Assembly: GCA_947452365.1 (NCBI GenBank)
Contig: CANGCO010000005.1
Location: 1 to 64,000 of the forward strand
Direction of reading: 5' to 3'
Origin: Caulobacteraceae bacterium
Lineage (GTDB): Bacteria; Pseudomonadota; Alphaproteobacteria; Caulobacterales; Caulobacteraceae
DNA length: 64,000 bases
The translations under genes and the position numbers were made by a program. Below the pieces are notes generated by a model. That model made no database searches and was not told the DNA's origin. It saw only the letters and a program-made list of their open reading frames with translations. Shown in pieces: positions 17,936 through 26,631 of the stretch; the stretch's first letter is position 1; each line of letters begins with the position of its first letter.

Positions 17936-20095
17936 ATGAACGGCGCAAACAGGCTGAAGGTTGATCCAAACCTCAGGCACTTTGTCGAGCAAGAGGTCTT
18001 GGCCGGTTTGCCGATTTCGCCCGAGGCATTCTGGTCGGGGCTTGAGGCCATATTGGTCTATTTCACCCCTAAAAACTTGGCGCTGCTGCAGGTGCGCGAT
18101 CGGCTTCAGGCCCAGATTGACGCCTTTGGCCTAGCTAATCGCGGGCGCGCCATCACCGCCGCCGAGCATGAGAGCCTTTTGCGCCAGATTGGCTATCTGG
18201 TTGATGAACCGAGCACGTTTGAGATCAGCACGGACCAGGTCGATCCTGAAATCGCGCTCATGGCCGGACCGCAACTGGTCGTGCCGCTATCGAATGCGCG
18301 CTATGCCCTGAATGCCGCCAATGCGCGCTGGGGCAGTCTATATGACGCCCTCTATGGCACTGATGCCTTGTCGCCGCTTCTAGAGCCCGGGCCCTATAGT
18401 GCAGATCGCGGGGCTGAGGTGATTGCCTATGCGCGGCGCGTGCTCGACGAGATTGCGCCGCTGGCCAAGGGCTCTCATGCGGACGCGGTGTCGTATGGGA
18501 TTGCTGAAGGCAAACTTGTTGTGGGCCTCAAGGGCGGCGGGGTCACGGGACTGACCTATCCGGACCAGCTTATAGGCTCGCGGGCGCGCGAAGGCGGGGT
18601 GCAAGGTCTGCTGCTCAAGCATAATGGCTTGCATTGTGAAATCGTGATTGATCGCGGCCATCCGATTGGAGCCAACGACCTGGCCGGGGTTTGTGATCTG
18701 CAGATGGAATCGGCCCTGACCGCCATACAAGACTGTGAGGATTCAGTCGCCGCGGTCGATGCCGAGGACAAGATTGGCGTCTATCGTACCTGGCTTGGCC
18801 TGATGAAGGGTGATCTGACCGAGACCTTTGTCAAGGACGGGCGGACCATGACCCGCAGACTCAATCCTGACCGGGCCTTTGTCACGCCCAATGGCCAGCC
18901 CCTGGTCCTAAAGGGCAGGGCGGTCTTGCTGGTGCGTAATCTTGGCCATCATATGCTCAGCGATGCGGTCTTGTGGGATGGCCAGCCAGTCTATGAGGCC
19001 GTGCTCGATGCCATGATCACGGTCGCAAGCGCCCTGCATGATCGGTTGGGCGAGCGCGCCAATAGCGCGGCCGGTTCGGTCTATGTGGTTAAACCCAAGC
19101 TTCACGGCCCCGATGAGGTGGCCCTGACTGTGGCCCTGTTTGATCAGGTCGAGGCCGAGCTTGGCCTTGAGCGCAATACGGTTAAGCTCGGCATTATGGA
19201 TGAAGAGCGCCGCACCAGTGTTAATCTGGCCGCCTGTATCCATGCTGCGCGCGAGCGCGTGGTGTTTATCAATACCGGCTTTCTCGATCGGACCGGGGAC
19301 GAGATCCATACCGCCATGGCGTTTGGCCCCATGCAGCGCAAGGCGGCGATCAAGACTGAGCCATGGCTTATCGCTTATGAAAAACGCAATGTTGAAGCCG
19401 GGCTTGCCGCAGGTTTTCGCAGCCGCGCCCAGATTGGCAAGGGCATGTGGGCCGCGCCCGATCAGATGCAGGCCATGTTGCGCGACAAGATCGCCCATCC
19501 AAGGGCGGGTGCCAATACGGCCTGGGTTCCATCCCCAACTGCCGCAACCTTGCACGTCTTGCACTATCACCGGGTCAATGTGGCGCAGATGCAGGAGGCC
19601 ATAGGTGTGCAGGCCCCTACGGGTTTGAGCGACCTGCTTACCCTGCCTCTGGCACAGTCCAATTTTGAGCCGGGCGCCGTGCAAGAAGAGCTCGACAATA
19701 ATATTCAAGGCCTGCTGGGCTATGTCGTGCGCTGGATTGATCAGGGCATTGGCTGTTCCAAGGTGCCCGACATATATGATGTGGGCCTGATGGAAGACCG
19801 CGCCACCTTGCGCATTTCCAGCCAACACGTCGCCAACTGGCTCTATCATGGGGTCTGTTCAGAAGCCCAGGTGCGCCAGACCTTTGCGCGTATGGCCAAG
19901 ATTGTAGACCAGCAAAATGCGGCTGACCCAGCCTATCGATCCATGGCCGCCGATCTTGACCGCAATATTGCCTATCAGGCTGGACTGGACCTGGTGTTTC
20001 AGGGCGCCAGCCAGCCCAATGGCTATACGGAATTCATCCTGCACCGCAGTCGCAAACTGGCCAAGGCCCAGTCTGCCCAGCCCTTGCCAGCCTAG
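17936..20095 (+). CDS. glcB: Malate synthase G
   Basis: About 719 aa, GlcB motifs (DCEDSVAAVDAEDKIGVYRTWLGLMKGDL, VYVVKPKLHGPDEV, GIMDEERRTSVNL); start at MNGANRLKVDP. Confidence 0.95.
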   Translation: MNGANRLKVDPNLRHFVEQEVLAGLPISPEAFWSGLEAILVYFTPKNLALLQVRDRLQAQIDAFGLANRGRAITAAEHESLLRQIGYLVDEPSTFEISTDQVDPEIALMAGPQLVVPLSNARYALNAANARWGSLYDALYGTDALSPLLEPGPYSADRGAEVIAYARRVLDEIAPLAKGSHADAVSYGIAEGKLVVGLKGGGVTGLTYPDQLIGSRAREGGVQGLLLKHNGLHCEIVIDRGHPIGANDLAGVCDLQMESALTAIQDCEDSVAAVDAEDKIGVYRTWLGLMKGDLTETFVKDGRTMTRRLNPDRAFVTPNGQPLVLKGRAVLLVRNLGHHMLSDAVLWDGQPVYEAVLDAMITVASALHDRLGERANSAAGSVYVVKPKLHGPDEVALTVALFDQVEAELGLERNTVKLGIMDEERRTSVNLAACIHAARERVVFINTGFLDRTGDEIHTAMAFGPMQRKAAIKTEPWLIAYEKRNVEAGLAAGFRSRAQIGKGMWAAPDQMQAMLRDKIAHPRAGANTAWVPSPTAATLHVLHYHRVNVAQMQEAIGVQAPTGLSDLLTLPLAQSNFEPGAVQEELDNNIQGLLGYVVRWIDQGIGCSKVPDIYDVGLMEDRATLRISSQHVANWLYHGVCSEAQVRQTFARMAKIVDQQNAADPAYRSMAADLDRNIAYQAGLDLVFQGASQPNGYTEFILHRSRKLAKAQSAQPLPA

Positions 20096-20185
20096 TGCGA
20101 TAACAAATCCATGCGCCTGTAGAAACCGGCGGGGCAATCGGCTAGTCAGTCCGGTGGCTAGAATGGCCCCAATAGTGAGAATGAC

Positions 20186-20623
20186 ATGACCCAGCCTGCC
20201 AAACTGAGCCTTGCGCTTGCAAACACCATTATTCAAGGCGCGCTGGATAAGGGCCAGGACCTGGCCCTTAATCCCTTAACGGTGGCGGTTCTGGACGTTG
20301 GCGGGCATTTGGTCGCGTTTGCACGGCAGGACACAGCCTCCTTGCTGCGGCCCCAGATCGCGATTGGCAAGGCGGCCTCGGCCTTAGCGCTTGGCGTATC
20401 ATCGCGCACGGTCGCGACCATGGCGGCAGAGCGTCCTGGCTTTATTGCAGGCCTTGGACCCATAGCGCCGCATGGCATCATACCCGCTGCCGGGGGCTTA
20501 TTGATCCAAGGGGCTGAGGGCGCGGTCATAGGCGCTGTTGGCGTCACAGGCGACACGTCGGATCAAGACGAGGCCTGCGCGCTGCATGGTCTGTCAATGG
20601 CCGGGCTAAAGGCGGTCAATTAG
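20186..20623 (+). CDS. GlcG/HbpS-family heme-binding-like protein
   Basis: LAVLDVGGHLVAFARQD, PAAGGLLIQGAEGAVIGAVGVTGDTSDQDEACA. Confidence 0.85.
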   Translation: MTQPAKLSLALANTIIQGALDKGQDLALNPLTVAVLDVGGHLVAFARQDTASLLRPQIAIGKAASALALGVSSRTVATMAAERPGFIAGLGPIAPHGIIPAAGGLLIQGAEGAVIGAVGVTGDTSDQDEACALHGLSMAGLKAVN

Positions 20624-21581
20624 CCTGGGTTTGGGTGTGCTTTTGCGAGGCATTGATGCGCCCCATAATATAGTCGCCCGCGCTCACTGGCGCATAGGCC
20701 GGGGTCTGGTCGTTGCTGAGGCCAAGCTGGGCCGGATCAACCATGGTGACAAAATCGGGATCATAAAAGGTTGCAATCGACAGCCGCTCCTGCCCTGAGC
20801 GGTTGGTCACGCGGTGCGGGGTTGAGCGATAGCGGTCATTGGACCAGTGCGCCAACAGGTCGCCAATATTCAAGACAAGGGTTCCGGGCACGGGCGGCGC
20901 GGCAACCCAGTCGCCTAAGCGGGTCTGGACCTCTAGGCCGCCAACCTCGTCCTGCCAGAGCAGGGTAATGCAGCCATAGTCCGTGTGCGGCGCAACGCCA
21001 AAAACCTCTAACGGGCTATCGGTCGGATGCGGCGGGTAATAGACACATTGGGTCCTTTGCAACGGCTTGTCATACTTGTCGGCGAAAAAGTCTTCGGGCG
21101 CGCCCAGCGATCTAGCGACCGCCCGCAAAAAGACCTGGCCGCATTGGCCAATCGCTTGAAAATATCGATCTAAGGCCTGCTCAAACTGCGGCATATCCTG
21201 CGGCCACTGGTTTGGACCGCGCAGGGGCTGGCCTGCCAAGACGGCGGGATCGTCTCGGGGGAGTTCCAGTCCGATCTGGAAATACTCCTTATGATCGGGC
21301 GCGGCTGCGCCAGACATCTTGGTCTTGCCGATTGCGTTAAACCCGCGCACGGATTCCTTAGGCGCAGACTTGAGCTTCTGTTCCAATGGCTGATGGAAAA
21401 ATGCCAGGGCGGCGGCACGGGCCTCTGCAATCGTCTGATCACTGACGCCGTGATTGGAAATGTAGCAAAACCCCGATGTGGTGAAGGCTTGATAGATTTG
21501 CGCTCCAATCGCCTCAATAGCGCCGTCTGTGCCCGTCAGAAGGGGAGCCATATCAATAATAGGGATATAGGCTTTCGACAT
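20616..21581 (-). CDS. Isopenicillin-N-synthase-type Fe(II)/2-oxoglutarate oxygenase
   Basis: DIOX_N domain, HTDYGCITLL (HxD) and STPHRVTNRSGQERLSIATFYDPD. Confidence 0.88.
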   Translation of the reverse strand: MSKAYIPIIDMAPLLTGTDGAIEAIGAQIYQAFTTSGFCYISNHGVSDQTIAEARAAALAFFHQPLEQKLKSAPKESVRGFNAIGKTKMSGAAAPDHKEYFQIGLELPRDDPAVLAGQPLRGPNQWPQDMPQFEQALDRYFQAIGQCGQVFLRAVARSLGAPEDFFADKYDKPLQRTQCVYYPPHPTDSPLEVFGVAPHTDYGCITLLWQDEVGGLEVQTRLGDWVAAPPVPGTLVLNIGDLLAHWSNDRYRSTPHRVTNRSGQERLSIATFYDPDFVTMVDPAQLGLSNDQTPAYAPVSAGDYIMGRINASQKHTQTQAN

Positions 21582-21751
21582 GGCAAGCGGTCTCATAATC
21601 CAGATCGAGGTAAACGATTCGCCCGCTGGGGGTTTAGGGTTACTGCCAAGGCCTGTGCTTGTCATGCGCAAGCTTTGCGAGCACAGCACGGCTCAGCCAT
21701 AAGTCTGGTGGCCGCATCTGGTTTTGGGCCCTAAGATCGCGCAGAAAGGCC

Positions 21752-22396
21752 ATGACCATGTCCGAATTGAAACCCCATCAACCGAGACGCAGTTCGATCC
21801 GAAACTGGGCGCGGGTGGCTGCCGGGATGGTTTTCGGCCTTTTGGTTGCCATGGTGGTTGGCTCAGTAAGCTCGGCCCTAATTGGGGCTGTTATTGGCTG
21901 GGACATTATGGCCCTGTGTCATCTGGTCCTGATCTATTGGCGGTTAGCCACTGTGGATGAACACACGCTCGCCGGGCGGGCCGCTGAAATTGATCAAGGC
22001 CGACGTGTGCTGACCGCCGTTTTTGTCGCCGCTGCGATTGCCAGCCTAGGGGCCATTGCGGTTATGGTCCGCGGCGGACATGATCCGGCCGCCTTGGCTC
22101 TGGCCAGTGTGACCATACTGATGTCTTGGCTCTTAATGCACAGCGTCTTTGCCGCCCATTATGCCCACCGCTATTTCCAAACCGGCCAAGGCTTGATCTT
22201 TCCAGGCGACACCGCGCCAAGGTTTGGAGAATTTCTCTATTTCGCCCTAACCATTGGCATGACCTATCAGGTCTCGGATGTCACCACCGATAGCCAAGCC
22301 ATGCGCAGGCTGGTCTTGACCCATGCCGTGATCGCGTTTGGCTTTAACACCGTCATTATCGCTATAACGGTTGGGTTGGTGGCCAGTTTGATCTGA
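21752..22396 (+). CDS. DUF1345-type membrane protein
   Basis: Hydrophobic, FLYFALTIGMTYQVSDVTT...RRLVLTHAVIAFGFNTVII motif. Confidence 0.75.
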   Translation: MTMSELKPHQPRRSSIRNWARVAAGMVFGLLVAMVVGSVSSALIGAVIGWDIMALCHLVLIYWRLATVDEHTLAGRAAEIDQGRRVLTAVFVAAAIASLGAIAVMVRGGHDPAALALASVTILMSWLLMHSVFAAHYAHRYFQTGQGLIFPGDTAPRFGEFLYFALTIGMTYQVSDVTTDSQAMRRLVLTHAVIAFGFNTVIIAITVGLVASLI

Positions 22397-22437
22397 CACG
22401 ATGGTCAGATCATGGTCGGCCGACCGGGTTGGCCAGA

Positions 22438-24609
22438 CTAGTCATCTGACATGGTTGCGCCCGGATAGAAGGGCAGGGTACGAATGCGACTGGCGGTTAA
22501 TTTGGCATAGGCATTGGCTAGGGCCGGCGCGACGCAAGGGACACCGGTCTCGCCAACACCGCCGGGGGCGGCTGTGCTTGTGACAATTTTGACGCTGATA
22601 ATCGGCATTTCTGAAAGTCTTAATACCCGGTAATTGCTGAAATTGTTCACATTTGGCACGCCCGACGCGAAGGTAACCTGACCCCAAAGTGCCGATGATA
22701 AGCCGTGCACAATCCCGCTTTGGATCTGTGCCTCAATAGAGTCCGGATTAATAGCGATCCCGCAATCAATCGCGCAAAAAACCTTATTCACCCGTATCTG
22801 ATTAGATGAATTGAGGGATATTTGCACGACCATGGCAATATAACTGCCAAAACCACTTAGAAAAGCGAGGCCGCGCGCATTGCCCGAAGGTGTGGTGGTG
22901 GTCGACCAACCACTGAGGGTCTCGACGGCCGAAATCACGCCAAGCGCTCGGCTATTGCCGGCAAGGAGGGTTTTTCGGAACGCGAGCGGGTCCTTTCCTG
23001 CAAGCAGCGCGAGTTCATCGACGGCACTTTCGACTGCGAATGTATTATAGGATTCACCAACTGAGCGCCAATAGCCCAGGGGAATATCCGCGGGATTGGG
23101 AACGTATTCGATCCGCCGATTTGCAATCGCATAGGGCAAACCCACGGCACCCGCGACGGCACCGGTATCTTCGGGATTATTGCCAGCCACCGTATTGCGC
23201 TGAATGTTTATGGATGGTGACACATTGCGGTAAATTAGTCCGGAAATCTGGTTATTCACGTCAAGGCCGGCCTGGACCCGGATGGAGGCGCAGGGGCGAT
23301 ATTTATCGTTTTTAAAGTCTTGTGGGCGCGACCAGGTTAGCTTGACGGGTTTGCCGACGGCCTTGGCCATGGTCACGGCCTGGGCAATATAATCTTGTTC
23401 GATTTTTCGTCCAAGGCCGCCGCCGAGAAACGTTGTGTGGACCGTAATTGCACTGGCCGGTAGGCCTGTAATAGTTTGAATCGTCGGTATACAGAATTGC
23501 TGACCCTGAGTCGGAGCCCAGACCTCGCAATTGGTTGATGTCACGACAGCGGTGCAATTGAGCACTTCCATACAGCCGTGAGCGAGGTAGGGCAGGGTAT
23601 AGGTCGCGTCTAATTTGGTCTTGGCCGATGCAAAAACAGGCCCTAGGTCCAGACTTCCTGCGGTTTCATAGACACGGGGCGTGACGGTTGTTGAAACGAG
23701 AAGGCTTTTGGCCGTGGCAAGGATCGATGCGGAGTCCCTAGAGGCGGTGCTAGAGGGCATGGACCAGGTGATTGATCCACTCAATTGACTGGCAATGTTC
23801 ATTGCGCTCCAGGTATTGGTCGCGACCACCCCGACCGCATTGCCAAGGTTAACGAGCGCCAAGGCGCCCGAGGCGCTAGAGGGCATTTTCGAAACCGTGC
23901 CGCCTAGGGTGGGGCAGTGAACGACGGCGCCAAACACCATACCCGGCACCTTGACGTCTATACCAAATACGGCCGACCCATTCACTTTCGCTGGGATATC
24001 GGTTCGGGCCATTTTTTGGCCAATAAACAGATTTGTCGTTGCGAGGCTAACCGAACTTGGAGGCGTCAAGGTCGCTGCGGTCGCGACGAGTTCGCTAAAT
24101 AAATAGGTCTTGGTGCCGTTGCTGGCCCTTCCGCCACTGGCCAGGACCCAAGTCCCGCCCGGTGTTAGCTGATTGGCTGCTGATAATAGCATTTGTCTAG
24201 CAATAGCGCCGGCCTGCCTGAGGGGTAAATACCAGCCGCGCATGCTTGTGCTGCCACCAGTAATTTGCATATGAAAGAGTGGATTTGCATAGGGGTTGCT
24301 CGTTGCCGCAGACGCTAGGGCGTGCTCGACACGAACCTGGCTCCAGGTCAGGCTGAGTTCTTCCGCCACCAACTGGGCCATGCCCGTCATAATGCCCTGG
24401 CCCATTTCCGAAGACCCAATAAACAGGGTCACATTATTAAGATTATCAATCTTGATATAAGCGCCGAGGGCTGTGGACACTGTTGCTGCTGTGGTGGTTA
24501 TGGCCGTTGAGCTTGGCTGTGCCCCCCCCAAGACGGTGACCGCAAAGGGAACAATAAGTGCAGTGGCGGTTCCAGCAATAATCGTGCGGCGGGTAATTGT
24601 ATCAGACAT
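22438..24609 (-). CDS. iorB: Molybdopterin-dependent aldehyde/isoquinoline 1-oxidoreductase beta (large) subunit
   Basis: IorB-like: Tat-like N-terminus (MSDTITRRTIIAG), IGSSEMGQGIMTGMAQLVAEEL, GGLGRKIEQDYIAQA, PGGVGETGVPCVAPALANA. Confidence 0.87.
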   Translation of the reverse strand: MSDTITRRTIIAGTATALIVPFAVTVLGGAQPSSTAITTTAATVSTALGAYIKIDNLNNVTLFIGSSEMGQGIMTGMAQLVAEELSLTWSQVRVEHALASAATSNPYANPLFHMQITGGSTSMRGWYLPLRQAGAIARQMLLSAANQLTPGGTWVLASGGRASNGTKTYLFSELVATAATLTPPSSVSLATTNLFIGQKMARTDIPAKVNGSAVFGIDVKVPGMVFGAVVHCPTLGGTVSKMPSSASGALALVNLGNAVGVVATNTWSAMNIASQLSGSITWSMPSSTASRDSASILATAKSLLVSTTVTPRVYETAGSLDLGPVFASAKTKLDATYTLPYLAHGCMEVLNCTAVVTSTNCEVWAPTQGQQFCIPTIQTITGLPASAITVHTTFLGGGLGRKIEQDYIAQAVTMAKAVGKPVKLTWSRPQDFKNDKYRPCASIRVQAGLDVNNQISGLIYRNVSPSINIQRNTVAGNNPEDTGAVAGAVGLPYAIANRRIEYVPNPADIPLGYWRSVGESYNTFAVESAVDELALLAGKDPLAFRKTLLAGNSRALGVISAVETLSGWSTTTTPSGNARGLAFLSGFGSYIAMVVQISLNSSNQIRVNKVFCAIDCGIAINPDSIEAQIQSGIVHGLSSALWGQVTFASGVPNVNNFSNYRVLRLSEMPIISVKIVTSTAAPGGVGETGVPCVAPALANAYAKLTASRIRTLPFYPGATMSDD

Positions 24610-24645
24610 GTGTCATCGCTTTCACAGGAGCTGGATAAGGAATGA

Positions 24646-25092
24646 TCAGAGGCTTTGGATGGCCTTATTGACCCGCTGATATGTGCCGCAAACGCAAATA
24701 TTAGAGAGCCCAGAGGCAATGGATGCGCCGTGTTGTCCAGCCTTCATCGCGCCCACTGTGGCAACGAGCATGCCAGGCTGACAATACCCGCATTGCGGGA
24801 CCTGATTGGCGATCCAGGCGGCTTGGGCTTTTTGGCCATCCGTATCGGCCGATAACCCCTCAATGGTGATTATTTTTTTACCAACAGCGGATCCAACATC
24901 AAAATCACAGGATTTTTCCGCTTGGCCGTCGATCAAGACTGAGCAGGCGCCGCAAATTTCGATGCCGCAGCCATATTTGGTGCCAGTTAGGCCTAGAATA
25001 TCTCGAAGGACCCAAAGTAGAGGCATGCCGCTATCGGGTACGGATACGGATTGAACGACGCCGTTGACATTCAGGCTGAGAGTGACGGCCAT
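24646..25092 (-). CDS. iorA: [2Fe-2S] alpha (small) subunit of isoquinoline 1-oxidoreductase family
   Basis: GTKYGCGIEICGACSVLIDG and QCGYCQPGML...NICVCGTY [2Fe-2S] motifs; start at MAVTLSLNVNG. Confidence 0.9.
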   Translation of the reverse strand: MAVTLSLNVNGVVQSVSVPDSGMPLLWVLRDILGLTGTKYGCGIEICGACSVLIDGQAEKSCDFDVGSAVGKKIITIEGLSADTDGQKAQAAWIANQVPQCGYCQPGMLVATVGAMKAGQHGASIASGLSNICVCGTYQRVNKAIQSL

Positions 25093-25134
25093 GACGAATC
25101 CTCCATCGTTTTCTAATGAAAATCTATATACCAA

Positions 25135-25430
25135 TATAAAAATTGTGGATATAGAAATAATTTAAAACCATTAATTTTTATAAAGTTTTTATAAATATTT
25201 TACTATCTAAATGAACTGAATTTAAATAAATGGAGCGTTTTTATATTTAATTAGTATTATAAAATTATTTTAATAATATCTAAAATAGAGTTATATATAA
25301 ACATAATTTACAAAAACCTGATATTTTTTGGCCTTGTTTATAATATCATAAATTATATTTCTATTTTGTTAATTTAATTATAAATATGAATCCTAGACTA
25401 TAATTTTTTCAATTATTTAATTCAAAAACC
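25135..25430. other. Extremely AT-rich intergenic stretch
   Basis: Long runs of A/T with almost no G/C between iorA and the nitronate monooxygenase gene, in an otherwise GC-rich window. Confidence 0.85.
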
Positions 25431-25594
25431 CTGCCTGTCGCTGGGCGCATCGTTCAATCGGCCGGATGAGCGTTTTGATTTGAGTTTTCATTAATCTAGG
25501 GTGGTAATATTTAGGCATTGTCCCGCATGAATTCAGCGTTTGCAAATCGCTGCCTTACCCTACTAAATGGTTGAAAATAAGAAGGAGCTCAGGA

Positions 25595-26569
25595 ATGAAA
25601 ACGCGGATCACAGAAATGTTCGGGGTAGAGACCCCAATCGTCATGGGTGGCATGACGGGCGTGGGTTATGGTGAACTGGTTGCGGCCGTGGCTAATGCCG
25701 GGGCGCTGGGCTTTATTACTGCCCATATGTTCCCCTCGGGTGAGGCCTTGCTCGCGGAGATCGAAAAGACCAAGCGTCTGACTGACAAGCCGTTTGGCGT
25801 TAATCTGACCCTCTTGCCCTCGATCAATCCGATCCCCTATGACGCCTATCGAGAGGCGATCATTGAATCGGGCGTCAAGATTGTTGAAACGGCGGGCCGC
25901 GCACCAGTCGACCACTTGCCGCGCTTTAAGGAGAATGGCGTCAAGGTCATTCACAAATGCACCTCGGTTCGCCATTCGGTTTCGGCCGTCAAGCATGGCG
26001 TCGATGTGATCAGTATTGATGGGTTTGAGTGCGCCGGACACCCGGGCGAGGATGATATTGGCCTGATCGTGTTGTTGCCCGCCACAGTCGATGCGCTGGA
26101 TGTGCCGGTGATCGCTTCGGGCGGCATGGCCGATGGTCGCAGCCTGGTGGCGGCCTTGGCCCTGGGTGCGGACGGCGTGAATATGGGCACCCGCTTTTGC
26201 GCCACGGTTGAGGCCCAGATCCATGACAAGGTGAAGCGCCAGATTGTTGACAATACCGAGCGCGATACAGTTCTGGTTGGCCGCTCCTTGCGCAATACGG
26301 CCCGCGTGGCCCGTAATGCTATTGCCGAGCAGGTCGCCGAGATTCAACGCGATCCGACCAAGACCTTTAGCGACGTGCGCGAATTGATGGCGGGTGTGCG
26401 CGGGCGTGAAAACGTCCTGCGCGACGGTGATCTGGACGGCGGCATCTGGACCACGGGCCAGAGCCAGGCCCTGATCCATGACATCCCAACCTGTGCCGAT
26501 CTGGTCCGCAACATCATGGCCCAGGCCGATGCGATCCTAGCCCAGCGGTTTGCGAAAATCGCAGGCTAG
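25595..26569 (+). CDS. Nitronate monooxygenase (2-nitropropane dioxygenase family)
   Basis: TPIVMGGMTGVGYGELVAAVANAGALGFI, ECAGHPGEDD, ASGGMADGRSLVAALALGADGVNMGTRF; RBS AAGGAG. Confidence 0.9.
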   Translation: MKTRITEMFGVETPIVMGGMTGVGYGELVAAVANAGALGFITAHMFPSGEALLAEIEKTKRLTDKPFGVNLTLLPSINPIPYDAYREAIIESGVKIVETAGRAPVDHLPRFKENGVKVIHKCTSVRHSVSAVKHGVDVISIDGFECAGHPGEDDIGLIVLLPATVDALDVPVIASGGMADGRSLVAALALGADGVNMGTRFCATVEAQIHDKVKRQIVDNTERDTVLVGRSLRNTARVARNAIAEQVAEIQRDPTKTFSDVRELMAGVRGRENVLRDGDLDGGIWTTGQSQALIHDIPTCADLVRNIMAQADAILAQRFAKIAG

Positions 26570-26590
26570 TTCAATCGACTAGACGAGACC

Positions 26591-26626
26591 GGGCGCGGTA
26601 GGACCTTTACGGGGTCTGCCGCGCCC
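26591..26626. terminator. Hairpin terminator between convergent genes
   Basis: GGGCGCGG (26591-26598) / CCGCGCCC (26619-26626) stem, no long T-run. Confidence 0.5.
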
Positions 26627-26631
26627 TTATC

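Noticed and set aside
18908-19849. 313-aa ORF antisense to malate synthase G
   Set aside because: Same shadow-ORF effect; forward strand is unambiguous glcB
25589-26479. 296-aa ORF antisense to nitronate monooxygenase
   Set aside because: Shadow ORF; forward gene has RBS and family motifs
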